44,267 nt of DNA from an uncultured Muribaculaceae bacterium (GCA_910577355.1 CAJTMY010000023.1:1-44267), one strand, 5' to 3'. Shown: positions 25,772-35,513, counted from the first letter of the stretch. Numbers and translations: made by a program. Notes: a model not told the origin generated them from the letters alone.

Positions 25772-27265
25772 ATGGCAAATCTTAAAGCAGTTGTGAGAAA
25801 GCAGAGGGCGGATGGGATGTACCCGGTCTATATCCGCATCGTACATCGCCGCAAAATGGGTTACATTAAGACTGACAAAATCATAGGCCCGAAGTCATTA
25901 ACCAAGCAAGGCGACATCAAAGATGCGGTCGTGAATGAGTATTGCTCTAACCTCATTCTCCGCTACACGGATAAAATCAACCGTAAGGATATTTCGGCTT
26001 TCACAATGAAGGAGCTAATTGAGTACCTTACTTTGGACGATGGCGAGCAATGTTTCAGCGAATATGCACAGCTTCATATTCGCAGAATGGAACAACGAGG
26101 GCAGATACGCAACGCCAAAAACTATAAGTTGGCCGTGCAGCACCTTGAACGCTACATAGGCACCAACCGGGTAATGTTTTCACACCTCAGTTCTGCGGTC
26201 TTGAAGCGATGGATCGAAAGCCTCGCCATGACAAACCGCGCCAAAGAAATGTACCCCGTATGCGTCCGGCAGATATTCAAGGCGGCATTGTTGGAGCTGA
26301 ACGACGATGAGCGCGGCATCGTGCGCATCAAGTTCAATCCGTGGCTGAAAGTACAGATACCGAAGTCCGACAACGGCGTACAGCGCGCCATCAGCGCGGA
26401 GGCCTGCCGCGAGTTCTTCAACCGCCCCCTGCCGCAGACAAAGATGCTGTCCTCGCTTCCCGAACTGGGCCGCGACGTGGCCATGCTCGTTCTCTGCCTC
26501 GGCGGTATAAACACCGTCGACCTTTTCGAGATGCGCAAGGATAATTACCATAACGGCGTAATAGGCTATAAGCGAGCCAAGACACGCCATGCCCGACGCG
26601 ACGAGGCATATATTGAAATGCGCGTTGAGCCTTTCATTCGCCCGGTATTTGAAAAGTACCTCGCGCCGGAGGATGACGAGTATCTTTTCAATTTCCATGT
26701 CCGCTACTGCGATTCGGACAGCTTTTCGGCCAACGTAAACAACGGCATAAAGAAGATATGCGCCGACATGGGGATGAGAAAAGAGGAATACTACTGCGTC
26801 TATACGTTCCGCCATACATGGGGCACGATAGCACAGAATGACTGCGATGCCAATCTCTATGAGGTGGCCTTCGGCATGAACCACAGCCACGGGCTGAAAG
26901 TAACACGCGGCTACGTAAAGATAGACTACTCCCCTGCATGGCGGCTCAACGCAAAGGTGATAGACTTCGTATTCTTCACCGACAAGCCGAGCAAGCAAGG
27001 ACGTGCAAAGGATATAGACGAGCCGGAGGAAAAACTGTTCCGCCTCTCCAAAAAGATGATGGTCTACGCGAGGGCCTATTTCAAGGGTGCTGTGTTGGCC
27101 GAACTTACCGACATTGGATTTAACAATGTGGATGAAGTGATTAAAGTACTTGCAGCAAAGCTGCCGAAAGATATTGCCGCCGGTTGCGCCGTGCAGTTCA
27201 GAATACAGAACTGCGACAAGGGCACCGAAGTAGTCTACGAGCGCACAAAAGGCAAAGGCTTTTAG
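25772..27265 (+). CDS. phage-type tyrosine recombinase/integrase
   Basis: The 497-residue protein starts with an arm-binding domain (AVVRKQRADGMYPVYIRIVH) and a SAM-like core-binding domain (~85-165). A C-terminal catalytic domain follows, with Arg347-His348 in YTFRHTW, His371 in MNHSHG and the nucleophile Tyr381 in GYVKID. The usual first catalytic Arg is replaced: the box-I segment reads CLGGINTVDLFEM with Asn247. About 100 extra residues follow the Tyr. It converges with the tail gene, with an 11-nt gap. It marks the left end of the prophage. Confidence 0.92.
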   Translation: MANLKAVVRKQRADGMYPVYIRIVHRRKMGYIKTDKIIGPKSLTKQGDIKDAVVNEYCSNLILRYTDKINRKDISAFTMKELIEYLTLDDGEQCFSEYAQLHIRRMEQRGQIRNAKNYKLAVQHLERYIGTNRVMFSHLSSAVLKRWIESLAMTNRAKEMYPVCVRQIFKAALLELNDDERGIVRIKFNPWLKVQIPKSDNGVQRAISAEACREFFNRPLPQTKMLSSLPELGRDVAMLVLCLGGINTVDLFEMRKDNYHNGVIGYKRAKTRHARRDEAYIEMRVEPFIRPVFEKYLAPEDDEYLFNFHVRYCDSDSFSANVNNGIKKICADMGMRKEEYYCVYTFRHTWGTIAQNDCDANLYEVAFGMNHSHGLKVTRGYVKIDYSPAWRLNAKVIDFVFFTDKPSKQGRAKDIDEPEEKLFRLSKKMMVYARAYFKGAVLAELTDIGFNNVDEVIKVLAAKLPKDIAAGCAVQFRIQNCDKGTEVVYERTKGKGF

Positions 27266-27276
27266 TGCGGCTTCTA

Positions 27277-29079
27277 TTAGCCGATTGGGTAGAAAACGCC
27301 TTTGAGTAACTGCGACATTCCCTGCTCGGTGAAGGTCGCGGTTATTTTTTCGCAGACATAGTTCTTGCCGTGGATGTTGAACACGGCGCGGACGTCGGGG
27401 ATGTTGTCGGCGATGAACTTAAAGGTCGTTTTCTTCTTCGGGTCGATGCGGTGGACGATGCGCCGGGAGTTCAACGCGCCGTTGTTGAGGCGCATATTGA
27501 AGTGTAGGTAGTTGAAGTTGCTCCAGTCGTCGGCGATAAGAATATCCTCCGTCCACGGCGAAGGGAGCTTTGCGCCGTGGTTCTGCGAGCCATCCCAAAA
27601 GCCGAAATAGATGCGGTCGTAATACTCGGCTTTCTTCTCTTTCTCCCCGGCTTCGAGGCTCTGTATGGGGTGCGTCTGCATGAAGGGATATTTGCTCTCG
27701 TCCTCACCTTCGACGTTGTCCTCGTCGTAGCCGGAGAAAGAAAGGAACAACACCTTACCGTATTTTTCCTCGGTGTAGTCGATACGCGCCGGAACAAACT
27801 CGATTTCGATTTGGTCGGCATTCTCGCTGTCGTCGACAATGCGGCCTCCGAAAAGATTCACGGGCTGCAACACACATTTATAGGTGAACTTGATATACGC
27901 GCGTCCGGCTCTCACGACCAACTCCCCGGTGCGGCTGACGGCGCGGATCACAAAGTAAGCGTCCGCGTCTTTGGCATAGAGCAAGCGGTCTATCTGACTG
28001 TTGCGGTGGTGCTGACCGTCCCACGTGCGCCATCCCCTGTTGGCGGCAAGCAGCTCCGACATCGAGTTATAGACCACGGCGCGGTCTTTCCACGCCTTTA
28101 TGAACCAATCGCAAGAGTAATATTTCCATACGGCGTGGTCGCACTCCTTATAGACAAGATTCTTCGCCTCCTGATACTCGCACCGGGCATCCTCGACCGA
28201 TACCTCCGTGCTGTGCTCGTCGACGACATCGCGCAACTGCACCGTGCCGGAGGCTTTGAGGACAGACTGCGTGAAGGCGAAGCCTACGGTCTTGGCGCGG
28301 TGGTTGATTTCAAACTCCGCGTTAAGAAAAAGCTCCAGTTTCTCGAAAAACTCCGCGACCGTCCAATGCGGCAGGGCGCGGGCGTATTGCGGCGTGTACC
28401 ATGCCGCCGGGAGCGTGTTGCATACAAGGAGGTAGCGGTGTTCCTCCGACCGCTCCCACTCCGAGAGGTCGCATGAGTAGCCCACGGCCTCGCAGATACG
28501 CGCCACAATGGTAATTAGATACGGCTGCCACGACAGCCCCCAGGTGTCGGTGTGCCATTCGTGGTGCCCTCTACGCTGTGTAGCATCGTCCACGACATAC
28601 TCGGCAAGGTTTTGGATATTGCCCGAATAGTCGTTTACCCACGGCAGGGCGACAGCCTCCGGCCTCGCCGAGTGGCCCGGATTCCAAGCCTGTGCCGGAG
28701 TTGGCTTGCCCGACGGCCAGGAACCGAGGTCGAGTTCATTTATATAAATATCGTCGAAGGACTGCGAGAAGTTCTGCTCGCTGCGCCCTTCGAGAAACTG
28801 GCATTTGACCTCGGAGGCGTTTATCTCGTTGACAGTGATAGAGCCGAACTTGAAAAACTTGCCGTGGCGTATCTCACACTCGTAGATAACCTTTCGGGCA
28901 ATGACATCGGCGCGGTTGATGTTGCCGAAAATGGCGATGTTCTCCGGGCAGTCTTTGAGCGGAAAAGTGATGCTCAAAGTATAGCCGTCCGAACCGCTGA
29001 ATAAACGGTTTTCAGCGACATACTCAAATGAGGTGCCGGATTTCAATACGGCTTCCCGGCCATTTATTCTTATCTCCAT
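27277..29079 (-). CDS. phage tail protein downstream of the tape measure
   Basis: About 600 residues, ATG at 29079 (the TTG two codons upstream is less likely). It starts MEIRINGREAVLKSGTSFEY and is rich in beta-strands and aromatic residues. It lies directly downstream of the tape measure with an 8-nt gap, where siphophages encode distal tail or tail-associated (Dit/Tal) proteins. The N-terminal part resembles a Dit-like beta sandwich in pattern only. The C-terminal GKNYVCEKITATF resembles Bacteroides phage proteins that I recall. The exact role is inferred from position. Confidence 0.7.
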   Translation of the reverse strand: MEIRINGREAVLKSGTSFEYVAENRLFSGSDGYTLSITFPLKDCPENIAIFGNINRADVIARKVIYECEIRHGKFFKFGSITVNEINASEVKCQFLEGRSEQNFSQSFDDIYINELDLGSWPSGKPTPAQAWNPGHSARPEAVALPWVNDYSGNIQNLAEYVVDDATQRRGHHEWHTDTWGLSWQPYLITIVARICEAVGYSCDLSEWERSEEHRYLLVCNTLPAAWYTPQYARALPHWTVAEFFEKLELFLNAEFEINHRAKTVGFAFTQSVLKASGTVQLRDVVDEHSTEVSVEDARCEYQEAKNLVYKECDHAVWKYYSCDWFIKAWKDRAVVYNSMSELLAANRGWRTWDGQHHRNSQIDRLLYAKDADAYFVIRAVSRTGELVVRAGRAYIKFTYKCVLQPVNLFGGRIVDDSENADQIEIEFVPARIDYTEEKYGKVLFLSFSGYDEDNVEGEDESKYPFMQTHPIQSLEAGEKEKKAEYYDRIYFGFWDGSQNHGAKLPSPWTEDILIADDWSNFNYLHFNMRLNNGALNSRRIVHRIDPKKKTTFKFIADNIPDVRAVFNIHGKNYVCEKITATFTEQGMSQLLKGVFYPIG

Positions 29080-29087
29080 AGACAATT

Positions 29088-32000
29088 TTATTTCCTTGAT
29101 TTTGGTAAGCGGTTGCGCATAAGGCGGTCGTATTCCTCCTGGGCGCGTTGGATTCCGTGATCGCCGGTAACGGTGTTCACGGTGACAAACGGCTCGTTGA
29201 GCCTTTCCGTTAAAGTCGAGAGTGTAGAGTTTAGAGTCGAGAGAGTTGTTTCATCGGCAGCAGGGGCGGCTTGCGACGACACGTTGACGTTGACAACCGG
29301 GGCGGCCTGTGACTGCGAGGCAAGCACCATCGGGGCTGTGATGGAGCGCGACACGTCGGCGGCTGTAAGCGAGCCGATGGTATTTGTGCGTTGGGCGTAG
29401 TCGAGGGCTTCCAACAAGGGGCGGGTCTGCGGATTGTTGACGAGCTTCTGCGAGGCGACCCATTCGCCGGCATGGACCACGCCGACAGGCTCGTCCTTGC
29501 GTCCGGGAGGGGTAAAACCGCCCTCGGCATAGCCCTGCGCCTCCGAAGCCTGTTGCTGCTTCTTGATGGTGGCTATCTGTATTGCACCGGCGGCGACGGC
29601 CATAGCCGCCGCGATGGGCGCGAGTATGTAGCCGATTACAGGCACGGCGGCAGCCGAGCCGTAGGCGTTGAGGGCGTTGGTGGCGGTCTGCGCCACGGCC
29701 TGAATAACCTGCATGACGAACATCTTGCGGTTGGCCTCCTTCTTGATTTTGGCAAGCTCCTTCTCCTTGTTCTTCTCCGCTTTCTTGACGCGGTATGAAT
29801 TGCCCTCGGCAAGCTCAATTTCGCGGTCGTATTTCTTTTCGGCCTTTGCCGTTTCGAGGTCGGCACACGCCCTTACATACTCCGAATACTGCTGCATCCC
29901 TGCTGTCATCACGGCAAACACGGACGAGGCGAGCGCGGCAAGTCGCGTCGCCCAGTTGCCGCCGTCTTCCTCGGTGGAGTCAAAAAAGTTCTTCCATGCC
30001 TCGTAAATGTCAAGGAGTTGGTTTGTCTGCGTCGAGCCGAAGCGACGCACTCCCTCGATGGCTTTCTTCTCGTAGGCGCGGTTGATGCGGTCTTTGGCGG
30101 CCTCTGCCTGTTCGTGGGTAATCACCCCCTGCGCTTCGAGGGATGCAACAATATCGAGTTCACGCCTCTTTGCGGCGGCCATGCGCTCCGGCGATCCTCC
30201 GGCGTCGGATGGCTTGGCGGACTGCGGCAGATATTGGTCGGCGTATTTCTTGCGGAGGTCGCGCTGCGCGGCAAGGAAATCCTCGTAAGAGATAAGTTCC
30301 TTGTCGTATGCTTCGAGCAAAAGGTCTTCCTCCAGGCGCATACGCTCCCCGGCCTCGCGGTATTCATACTGCTTGCGCCACTCGGCGATGCGTCCGGCCA
30401 AAAGCTGCTGACGGCGCAGCCGCTCCGCGTCCTCGGCCTGTTCAATCTGCACGACATAGCTGTGGTATTCCTCGCTGTCGCGCCGGTATGCGTCGCGCAT
30501 CTGTTTGAGATACTTAATCTTAATCTCAAAGAGGCCCTGCTGCAAGGCTTCCTCCTTGCCGTAGAGCGCGTTGCCGGGCGTAGCCGCGTCCATCCGCAAC
30601 TGTACCTCCTCGGCGGTCTGACGGCGGCGGCTTTCCCCGACCGACATACGGGCGTTCTTCTCCAGCCATGCCGCCTGTAACTCCGCTTTCTTTTTGAGCA
30701 GTTCCTTATAGTCCTCGTCCTCCTGAAGATTGTTGTCCTCGAATATCTTCAGCCGGTCGTCGAAGTATTTCACTTCGAGGTTGTACTTGTCGAGAAGGAA
30801 TTGCGTCCAGGATTTAAGCCCTGCGGTGTAGTCGCTGACATTCCGAGCGGCACCGGCCTCCCATTCACCCTTTGCGTTGTTGAGGCTTTCCTTGAACTCG
30901 CGCCGTGCCTTGACAGCGTTGCGGCGTTCCTCCGCCTCACGCGCCTTGCGGTCTTTCTCCGATTCGTAGGGAGTGAAATCATCGAGGGAGAAATCCGGGT
31001 TGCCGGGCACCGGGTCTGCCGACGGGGATTCGAGAAGCGACAGCCGGGCCCGCGCCTCGTCGAGAAACTGCGACAGTTCCGAGGCCGATAACCGGCGAGT
31101 GGTGGGGTTCGGCTCGTTGATGCCGACGATGATTGTTCCTCCCTGCCCCTGCGCCTCTCTGCCCTCGAAGTCGGTAATAAGACGCTGCAAATCCGCAGCG
31201 GAATATCCGGCGAGAGGATTGGTGTCGCGCTCTATCTGCCGTATCTCGCCCATAGCGGTGTTGTATTCGCTATGTGTGCCTATCATTTCGTTCACGACAT
31301 TGACGGGGTGCGCCGTCCATCCCCATTTGTCCTGAAGGCTTCCCTTGATGCCTTGCAGTTCGCCGACAATATCCTGTCCTATTGTGCCGGTGGTCTGCAA
31401 GTCTATGACGACGCGGTTTGTGATGCGCACGGCGTCCTTGTAGGACTTGCCGTAGGCGATAAGTTGCTCCTGCAACTTCTTTGCAAGGCCGCTGAAAGCG
31501 TCGTCGAAAGTTTCCTGCGCGGCGTCTTTCGCGCCCTGTATGGCCCGCTCTTTCGCGGCGATACGCGCAGCAGCCGCAAGGCGATTGTAGGCGGCGGTGA
31601 GGTTTGTAATCTCGCCGCGCTCGTTGATGAGACCGCGAAGGTATTTGCCGTACTGCGATATGATGGTGTCCTTGACCTCCTTGTATTCCTTCGTTCCTCG
31701 CTTGCAGGCTTCGAGCTTTCCAAACAGTTCATCAAGCTGCCGCTGCTCCTTCGACAGTTCCTTTGAGAAATTGGCGGCGGTGTTGACGGCCTCGCGCAGC
31801 TTCTTCGTGTATTCGGAAGTACGGTCGCACAACGCCTTGACAACGAGCACAAGGGCGGTCACGGCGGCGAGTATAAGCCCGAATGGGTTTGCCGACATCG
31901 CGGCGGTAAGCAGCCGGAAGGCGTGGGTTGCCGCGCCTATTCCCTGCGTGAAGGCGATGACGGCGATACGACCGAGCACCACGGCCACACGCCATGCGTT

Positions 32001-33614
32001 GTGCAGGGCTATGGCGGTCTTGACAACGACGTTATAGGCAACATGAGCGGTCTTCACCAGTCCGAGCCACGAATAATATGCCGCAAAGACGGTGATTATT
32101 CCCAGGATTGCCGTGCGGTATTTGATTAGGAAGGTAACAAGGACGTTCAGCACCCGGAGGAACACCGAGGACGATGTGTAGATGTGGCGCATGACCGGGT
32201 ACAGCTTCTCTCCGAGTTCGATAGCCAACTCCGACACGCGCTTTCGCGCCTTGTCGATACTGGCCTGGGCAGTGTTGTTGAATATGGCGTACTCGTTGGA
32301 TGCGGAAGTACCCTCGCGGAAGGCTTGGTTGGCCTCGCCCAACTGCCATTTGAGGAAGTCGAGGTGCGACGACAGATTGGAGAGAACCGAGGACACGCGG
32401 GCACCGTCGAGGCCGAGGTCCTGGAATAGCGGCGAGAGGACGGCCAACGCCTGGTCTTCTCCGAGTCTGCCGAGTGCTTCGAGGAACATCATCACGCCCT
32501 GCGTGGTGGATTTGTTGAGCGTTTCGATGAAGGTGTTGGTTTCCAGTCCTACCTTTCTCGCCATTTCGCCCGGCTTCTTGAAAAGCTCCATGATGGTGCG
32601 CTGCAAAGCCGTGGCCGACATTTCCACTTTCTGCCCGTGCGCGTCGAGGGTGGCGGCGAAAGCCATAATCTCCGGGATAGTCATTTTCGCGGTCGAGCCA
32701 ATGCCGGCCATGCGCTGTGCGAACTCCACGATGAAGGGCTTGGCGGCGGTGCAGTTCTGCGAAAGGTGGTTGACGGTCGAGCCGACTTTCAGCATCGCCT
32801 CGCGGACGCCGTACATCTGTTCCATGCCGAAGATGTTAGAGAGCTTGGCGATGGTCTGCGTGGCACCTTCGCCGAGGTCGACGAGCGCGACATTGATAAT
32901 GGAAGCCGCCTCGACATACTCCTTTACCGACTGAACCGTGTTGTAACCGAGGCGTCCGCCCTCCTGGGCGAGAAGGTTAAGCTGCTCACGCGCCAGTCGG
33001 GTATCCATCCCCTTGAAGATCTCGTTGAGTTTTTCAACCTCGGCGGCGGTCATTCGGGTGTATTTGATGGTGTTGGCCATCTGTTCCTCCATATCGGCGT
33101 AGGCGTTTACGGCCTTACGCCCGGCCATCACCAGCCCTGTAACTGCGGCGACAACGCCCAGTATCGCCGTCTGGCAGTTGTTGAGCCAGTTGTTGAATCG
33201 TTGCCACCGGGTCTGCCCGACCGCAAGCTGCGCGTTGACTTTGGCGATTTCTGCTTTGAGAGCCTTGATTTTGGCTATCTGCGCATCCCACGCGGTGGTG
33301 CCGCGCTGTATGCCGTTAAGTTGTGATTGCAGGGTGCGGAGAGCCTTGTTAAGTTCGCGCGGAGTGGCGCGGTCCATCCGCGCAAGCACCTGTTCTGCGG
33401 TCTTGGCCGAGGATTGCAACTGCTGAATGAGGCCGTTGGTCTGTTTCAGTTGCTTTTGCAGCTTCGACATAGTGGCCTTATCCCCGGCGGTCGCCGCTTT
33501 GGAGATTTTCTTCTCCAGTGTGGCGGCTTCGTTCTGCAAGCGTTTGAGCATCTGCTGTGCCTGCTTGCCGTTGACAGAGAGGGTTACAGTTGCCGTTGTA
33601 TTATAGTTTGCCAT
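29088..33614 (-). CDS. phage tail tape measure protein
   Basis: This 1508-residue protein sets tail length and is ejected with the DNA. Residues ~1-135 form a coiled coil. Residues ~165-360 match the TP901-type tape measure core (AYADMEEQMANTIKYTRMT, NLLAQEGGRLGYNTVQS). Hydrophobic segments occur near 145-165, 480-525 and 575-595. A long charged coiled-coil region covers ~880-1300. The C-terminus has an Ala-rich membrane segment, then YAEGGFTPPGRKDEPVGVVH, typical of tape measures. At about 1.5 angstrom per residue a tail of roughly 220 nm is predicted. Confidence 0.95.
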   Translation of the reverse strand: MANYNTTATVTLSVNGKQAQQMLKRLQNEAATLEKKISKAATAGDKATMSKLQKQLKQTNGLIQQLQSSAKTAEQVLARMDRATPRELNKALRTLQSQLNGIQRGTTAWDAQIAKIKALKAEIAKVNAQLAVGQTRWQRFNNWLNNCQTAILGVVAAVTGLVMAGRKAVNAYADMEEQMANTIKYTRMTAAEVEKLNEIFKGMDTRLAREQLNLLAQEGGRLGYNTVQSVKEYVEAASIINVALVDLGEGATQTIAKLSNIFGMEQMYGVREAMLKVGSTVNHLSQNCTAAKPFIVEFAQRMAGIGSTAKMTIPEIMAFAATLDAHGQKVEMSATALQRTIMELFKKPGEMARKVGLETNTFIETLNKSTTQGVMMFLEALGRLGEDQALAVLSPLFQDLGLDGARVSSVLSNLSSHLDFLKWQLGEANQAFREGTSASNEYAIFNNTAQASIDKARKRVSELAIELGEKLYPVMRHIYTSSSVFLRVLNVLVTFLIKYRTAILGIITVFAAYYSWLGLVKTAHVAYNVVVKTAIALHNAWRVAVVLGRIAVIAFTQGIGAATHAFRLLTAAMSANPFGLILAAVTALVLVVKALCDRTSEYTKKLREAVNTAANFSKELSKEQRQLDELFGKLEACKRGTKEYKEVKDTIISQYGKYLRGLINERGEITNLTAAYNRLAAAARIAAKERAIQGAKDAAQETFDDAFSGLAKKLQEQLIAYGKSYKDAVRITNRVVIDLQTTGTIGQDIVGELQGIKGSLQDKWGWTAHPVNVVNEMIGTHSEYNTAMGEIRQIERDTNPLAGYSAADLQRLITDFEGREAQGQGGTIIVGINEPNPTTRRLSASELSQFLDEARARLSLLESPSADPVPGNPDFSLDDFTPYESEKDRKAREAEERRNAVKARREFKESLNNAKGEWEAGAARNVSDYTAGLKSWTQFLLDKYNLEVKYFDDRLKIFEDNNLQEDEDYKELLKKKAELQAAWLEKNARMSVGESRRRQTAEEVQLRMDAATPGNALYGKEEALQQGLFEIKIKYLKQMRDAYRRDSEEYHSYVVQIEQAEDAERLRRQQLLAGRIAEWRKQYEYREAGERMRLEEDLLLEAYDKELISYEDFLAAQRDLRKKYADQYLPQSAKPSDAGGSPERMAAAKRRELDIVASLEAQGVITHEQAEAAKDRINRAYEKKAIEGVRRFGSTQTNQLLDIYEAWKNFFDSTEEDGGNWATRLAALASSVFAVMTAGMQQYSEYVRACADLETAKAEKKYDREIELAEGNSYRVKKAEKNKEKELAKIKKEANRKMFVMQVIQAVAQTATNALNAYGSAAAVPVIGYILAPIAAAMAVAAGAIQIATIKKQQQASEAQGYAEGGFTPPGRKDEPVGVVHAGEWVASQKLVNNPQTRPLLEALDYAQRTNTIGSLTAADVSRSITAPMVLASQSQAAPVVNVNVSSQAAPAADETTLSTLNSTLSTLTERLNEPFVTVNTVTGDHGIQRAQEEYDRLMRNRLPKSRK

Positions 33615-34230
33615 AAGATATTACCTATTTTCGGCAAATGTAAACCTCACCTTTCTGCCCCTAAAAGACGGAGTTTTAGGGGTGTGGAGCGCAGACAATG
33701 GGCGGCTTCGCCGTCGGGCCCCGGTGTCTGCGCTCTGAAAAGGCACCTCCCGCCGCTATGTTTCGGGTATGAAATCGGGTCCCGGAGCATAGCGGCGGTA
33801 AGGAGATGCCACACAACGTTTTAGCCGTACCGTTTCGGCGGTTCTACAAAATCCCACGGATTTTTAGGAGGTTAAAATCGTTGCGAGCCTGAAAGACAGC
33901 GGCTTATCAGGCGTAAAGGGGGTTCGGGGGAATATTTTCCACCGAGGGTGCTTCGCACTATCCCCCCACGGCCTGCCGCTTTTTTCGGCTCGCCTCGGCT
34001 TTTCGGAGCGGAATATGTAACCGCCGCCACCTCACCGCCCAAATCTGCCCCACGCCCCACCGAGCCGAAAGCGCGGTGATGCCGTTGACGCGATAATCAA
34101 ATTGGACGCAGGGCAATTTGAGTTCGCGGCAAACTCCTATTCCTACATCAGCCGACGGGCGGTGATGCCCCGATGATGTGGCCGAGTTGGTGGGTTGGCG
34201 ATAGTGTCCGGGTGGAACGTGGCACGGATG

Positions 34231-34270
34231 CGTTGCAGACACCCCGAAAGTAGAGAGGGGTGTCGCAACG
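34231..34270. ncRNA. 14-bp bulged helix within the gene-free block
   Basis: CGTTGC (34231-34236) and GACACCCC (34238-34245) pair with GGGGTGTC (34257-34264) and GCAACG (34265-34270). A single bulged A (34237) and an 11-nt purine-rich loop are left. All 14 pairs are Watson-Crick. Confidence 0.6.
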
Positions 34271-34770
34271 GTTTATGTTGCCGCGCCACATTCCTTTTAT
34301 ATCCCGGCCGGTCCACTCTCGGCTGCATCATTAACATATCTCGGAAGCACGTCGGGGTGATGTCGTGGCAAGCGTGGCGGTGGCGACGGTGCGCGTAGCG
34401 GAGGTGGCCGGGGCCAAAGGGCGGTGATGGAAGGCGGAGCAATGCAGCCCAACCGAAAAGCTCGGCCATAAGAGCCTCTGCCCCGGCAGTGGGTTGTTGG
34501 ACGGTTAAAGATTTTCGATTGATGCGGAATGTCCGCTCGGCCTTGCATCAGCGACCGCCACGGCAGCCGGAGCGGAGTTGTCTGCCGCCGCGCCGCGCTT
34601 GGGGTATGGGGAGGGGCTTGTGTCTATGTGTCGTTATGCCGAATAATCGTGGAGTCGTAAAGTCCTTGTATCGTTGCCGATGTCAATGCGCATATCGTCG
34701 GGGCTGTGCGTCGCCCGGAGGTGTGCAGCCGATAGCGCAGCGGCGGCGCGGAGTGGATGAGCGAAGCCGT

Positions 34771-34845
34771 GGCAAGGCACCCCCGACCGCAGGGAGTTGA
34801 CTTTGTTGTAGGCGCAGCCGGAAACAATGTCATTGGGGTGTCGCC
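34771..34845 (+). ncRNA. nested helix resembling the 34231-34270 element
   Basis: GGC-AA-GGCACCCC (34771-34783) pairs with GGGGTGTC-GCC (34835-34845). Inside it TGAC-T-TTGTT (34798-34807) pairs with AACAA-T-GTCA (34823-34832). The outer helix shares its CACCCC/GGGGTG core with 34231-34270, and its one wobble (G34777-U34841) exists only on the plus strand. Confidence 0.5.
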
Positions 34846-34977
34846 ACGAAAGCCTCGCCCATCTTTCTCGGCGTTGGCGTGGAGCGTAGGCTGCAAGCCG
34901 CAGGGCGATTGTCTGCCCCGGTGTGTGCCTTGATGTCGGCAATGGGTGTCGGCATATCGACGTGCCGCTGTATCGAG

Positions 34978-35050
34978 CGTTTATCGTGTATCGTTTATTG
35001 TTAATCGAGGCTTCGGCCAAATCCCGATAAACGATGCGCGATGAACGATG
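34978..35050 (+). ncRNA. 23-bp helix with four plus-sense G-U pairs and a UUCG-capped inner hairpin
   Basis: Positions 34978-35000 pair along their full length with 35025-35047. Nineteen pairs are Watson-Crick, and the four others are all U in the left arm opposite G in the right arm. They are wobbles only if the plus strand is transcribed; on the minus strand they would be A-C mismatches. The 24-nt apical part contains GGC-TTCG-GCC (35009-35018), the stable C(UUCG)G tetraloop, also plus-sense. Confidence 0.6.
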
Positions 35051-35467
35051 TACGCCTGTGAGGGTGGCCGTTGTTCCTCTGCCGGGCGTTGCGCGGTGGC
35101 GGCTTCGGCTATGGGCGCGATGGTGTGAGCGGAGGGTCGTGGCGACAGGGAGCGCGGCGAGGCTCGGAGTGTTTGAACACCGCCGCCGGGTGTCGGTCTG
35201 AACTGTGTTCAAGGCTCTCTCCCGGAAGCCGGAGCACTTGCGTAGGCGGTTGTGGAGCGCAGGGAGGCCGGAGCTTGCGGAGGTCTCCAAGCGGAACAAT
35301 TCGGGAGTGTGCCGGGGCCGACACCCGACGGCAGAGGGCAACAAGCGCAGCGCAGAACTCGGAGCGGAAGCCAAGCGAGCCGCCACGCGCCGGAGCGATT
35401 AAGTCAAAGCGGCCAGTGCCGTAAAGCCGCCGCCTCACAACGCTATGGGTGGGTTCGGGGATAATGC

Positions 35468-35494
35468 AAAACGGCTACCCTCGCGGGCAACCGT
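35468..35494 (-). terminator. terminator of the 142-residue cargo gene
   Basis: On the minus strand a 10-bp stem (35494-35485 with 35480-35471) has a GCGA tetraloop, two wobble pairs that exist only in this sense, and a T-run into 35468. It lies 20 nt after the gene's stop. Confidence 0.65.
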
Positions 35495-35513
35495 CTTAAA
35501 TCATCGGAGTTAG

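Larger units (their letters stand above)
33615..35513. ncRNA. 1.9-kb gene-free block rich in RNA-like helices
   Basis: No frame here has convincing protein composition; the largest (34634-35386, minus) is R/A/S-rich and runs through strong dyads. Helices visible by eye: 33658-33666/33674-33682 (9 bp); 33687-33697/33725-33735 (11 bp); 33742-33760/33788-33810 (about 18 bp with bulge); 33814-33823/33873-33883 (10 bp, one bulge); 33848-33854/33858-33864; 33887-33892/33907-33912; 34097-34103/34115-34121; 34231-34245/34257-34270; 34771-34783/34835-34845; 34978-35000/35025-35047; 35173-35180/35205-35212; 35263-35269/35282-35288. Wobble patterns mostly favour the plus strand for 34.7-35.3 kb; two helices favour minus. 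No plus-strand promoter was found. It may be one or more large structured RNAs, or the leader of the tape measure transcript. Confidence 0.45.

Noticed and set aside
26180..26998. 272-residue minus-strand frame inside the integrase gene
   Set aside because: Antisense to a clear tyrosine recombinase with intact motifs; no recognisable protein pattern.
27577..28476. 299-residue plus-strand frame inside the tail protein gene
   Set aside because: Antisense shadow of a well-formed phage tail protein.
32182..32934. 250-residue plus-strand frame inside the tape measure gene
   Set aside because: Antisense to the TP901-type core; Ser-rich shadow composition.
34634..35386. 250-residue minus-strand frame in the structured block
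   Set aside because: R/A/S/T-rich with no hydrophobic core pattern. It runs through several long dyads and overlaps other equally poor frames; it looks like a GC-rich chance frame.
33615..35513. Diversity-generating retroelement or group II intron
   Set aside because: No reverse transcriptase in the window and no template/variable repeat pair seen; the S23 protein alone is not enough evidence.
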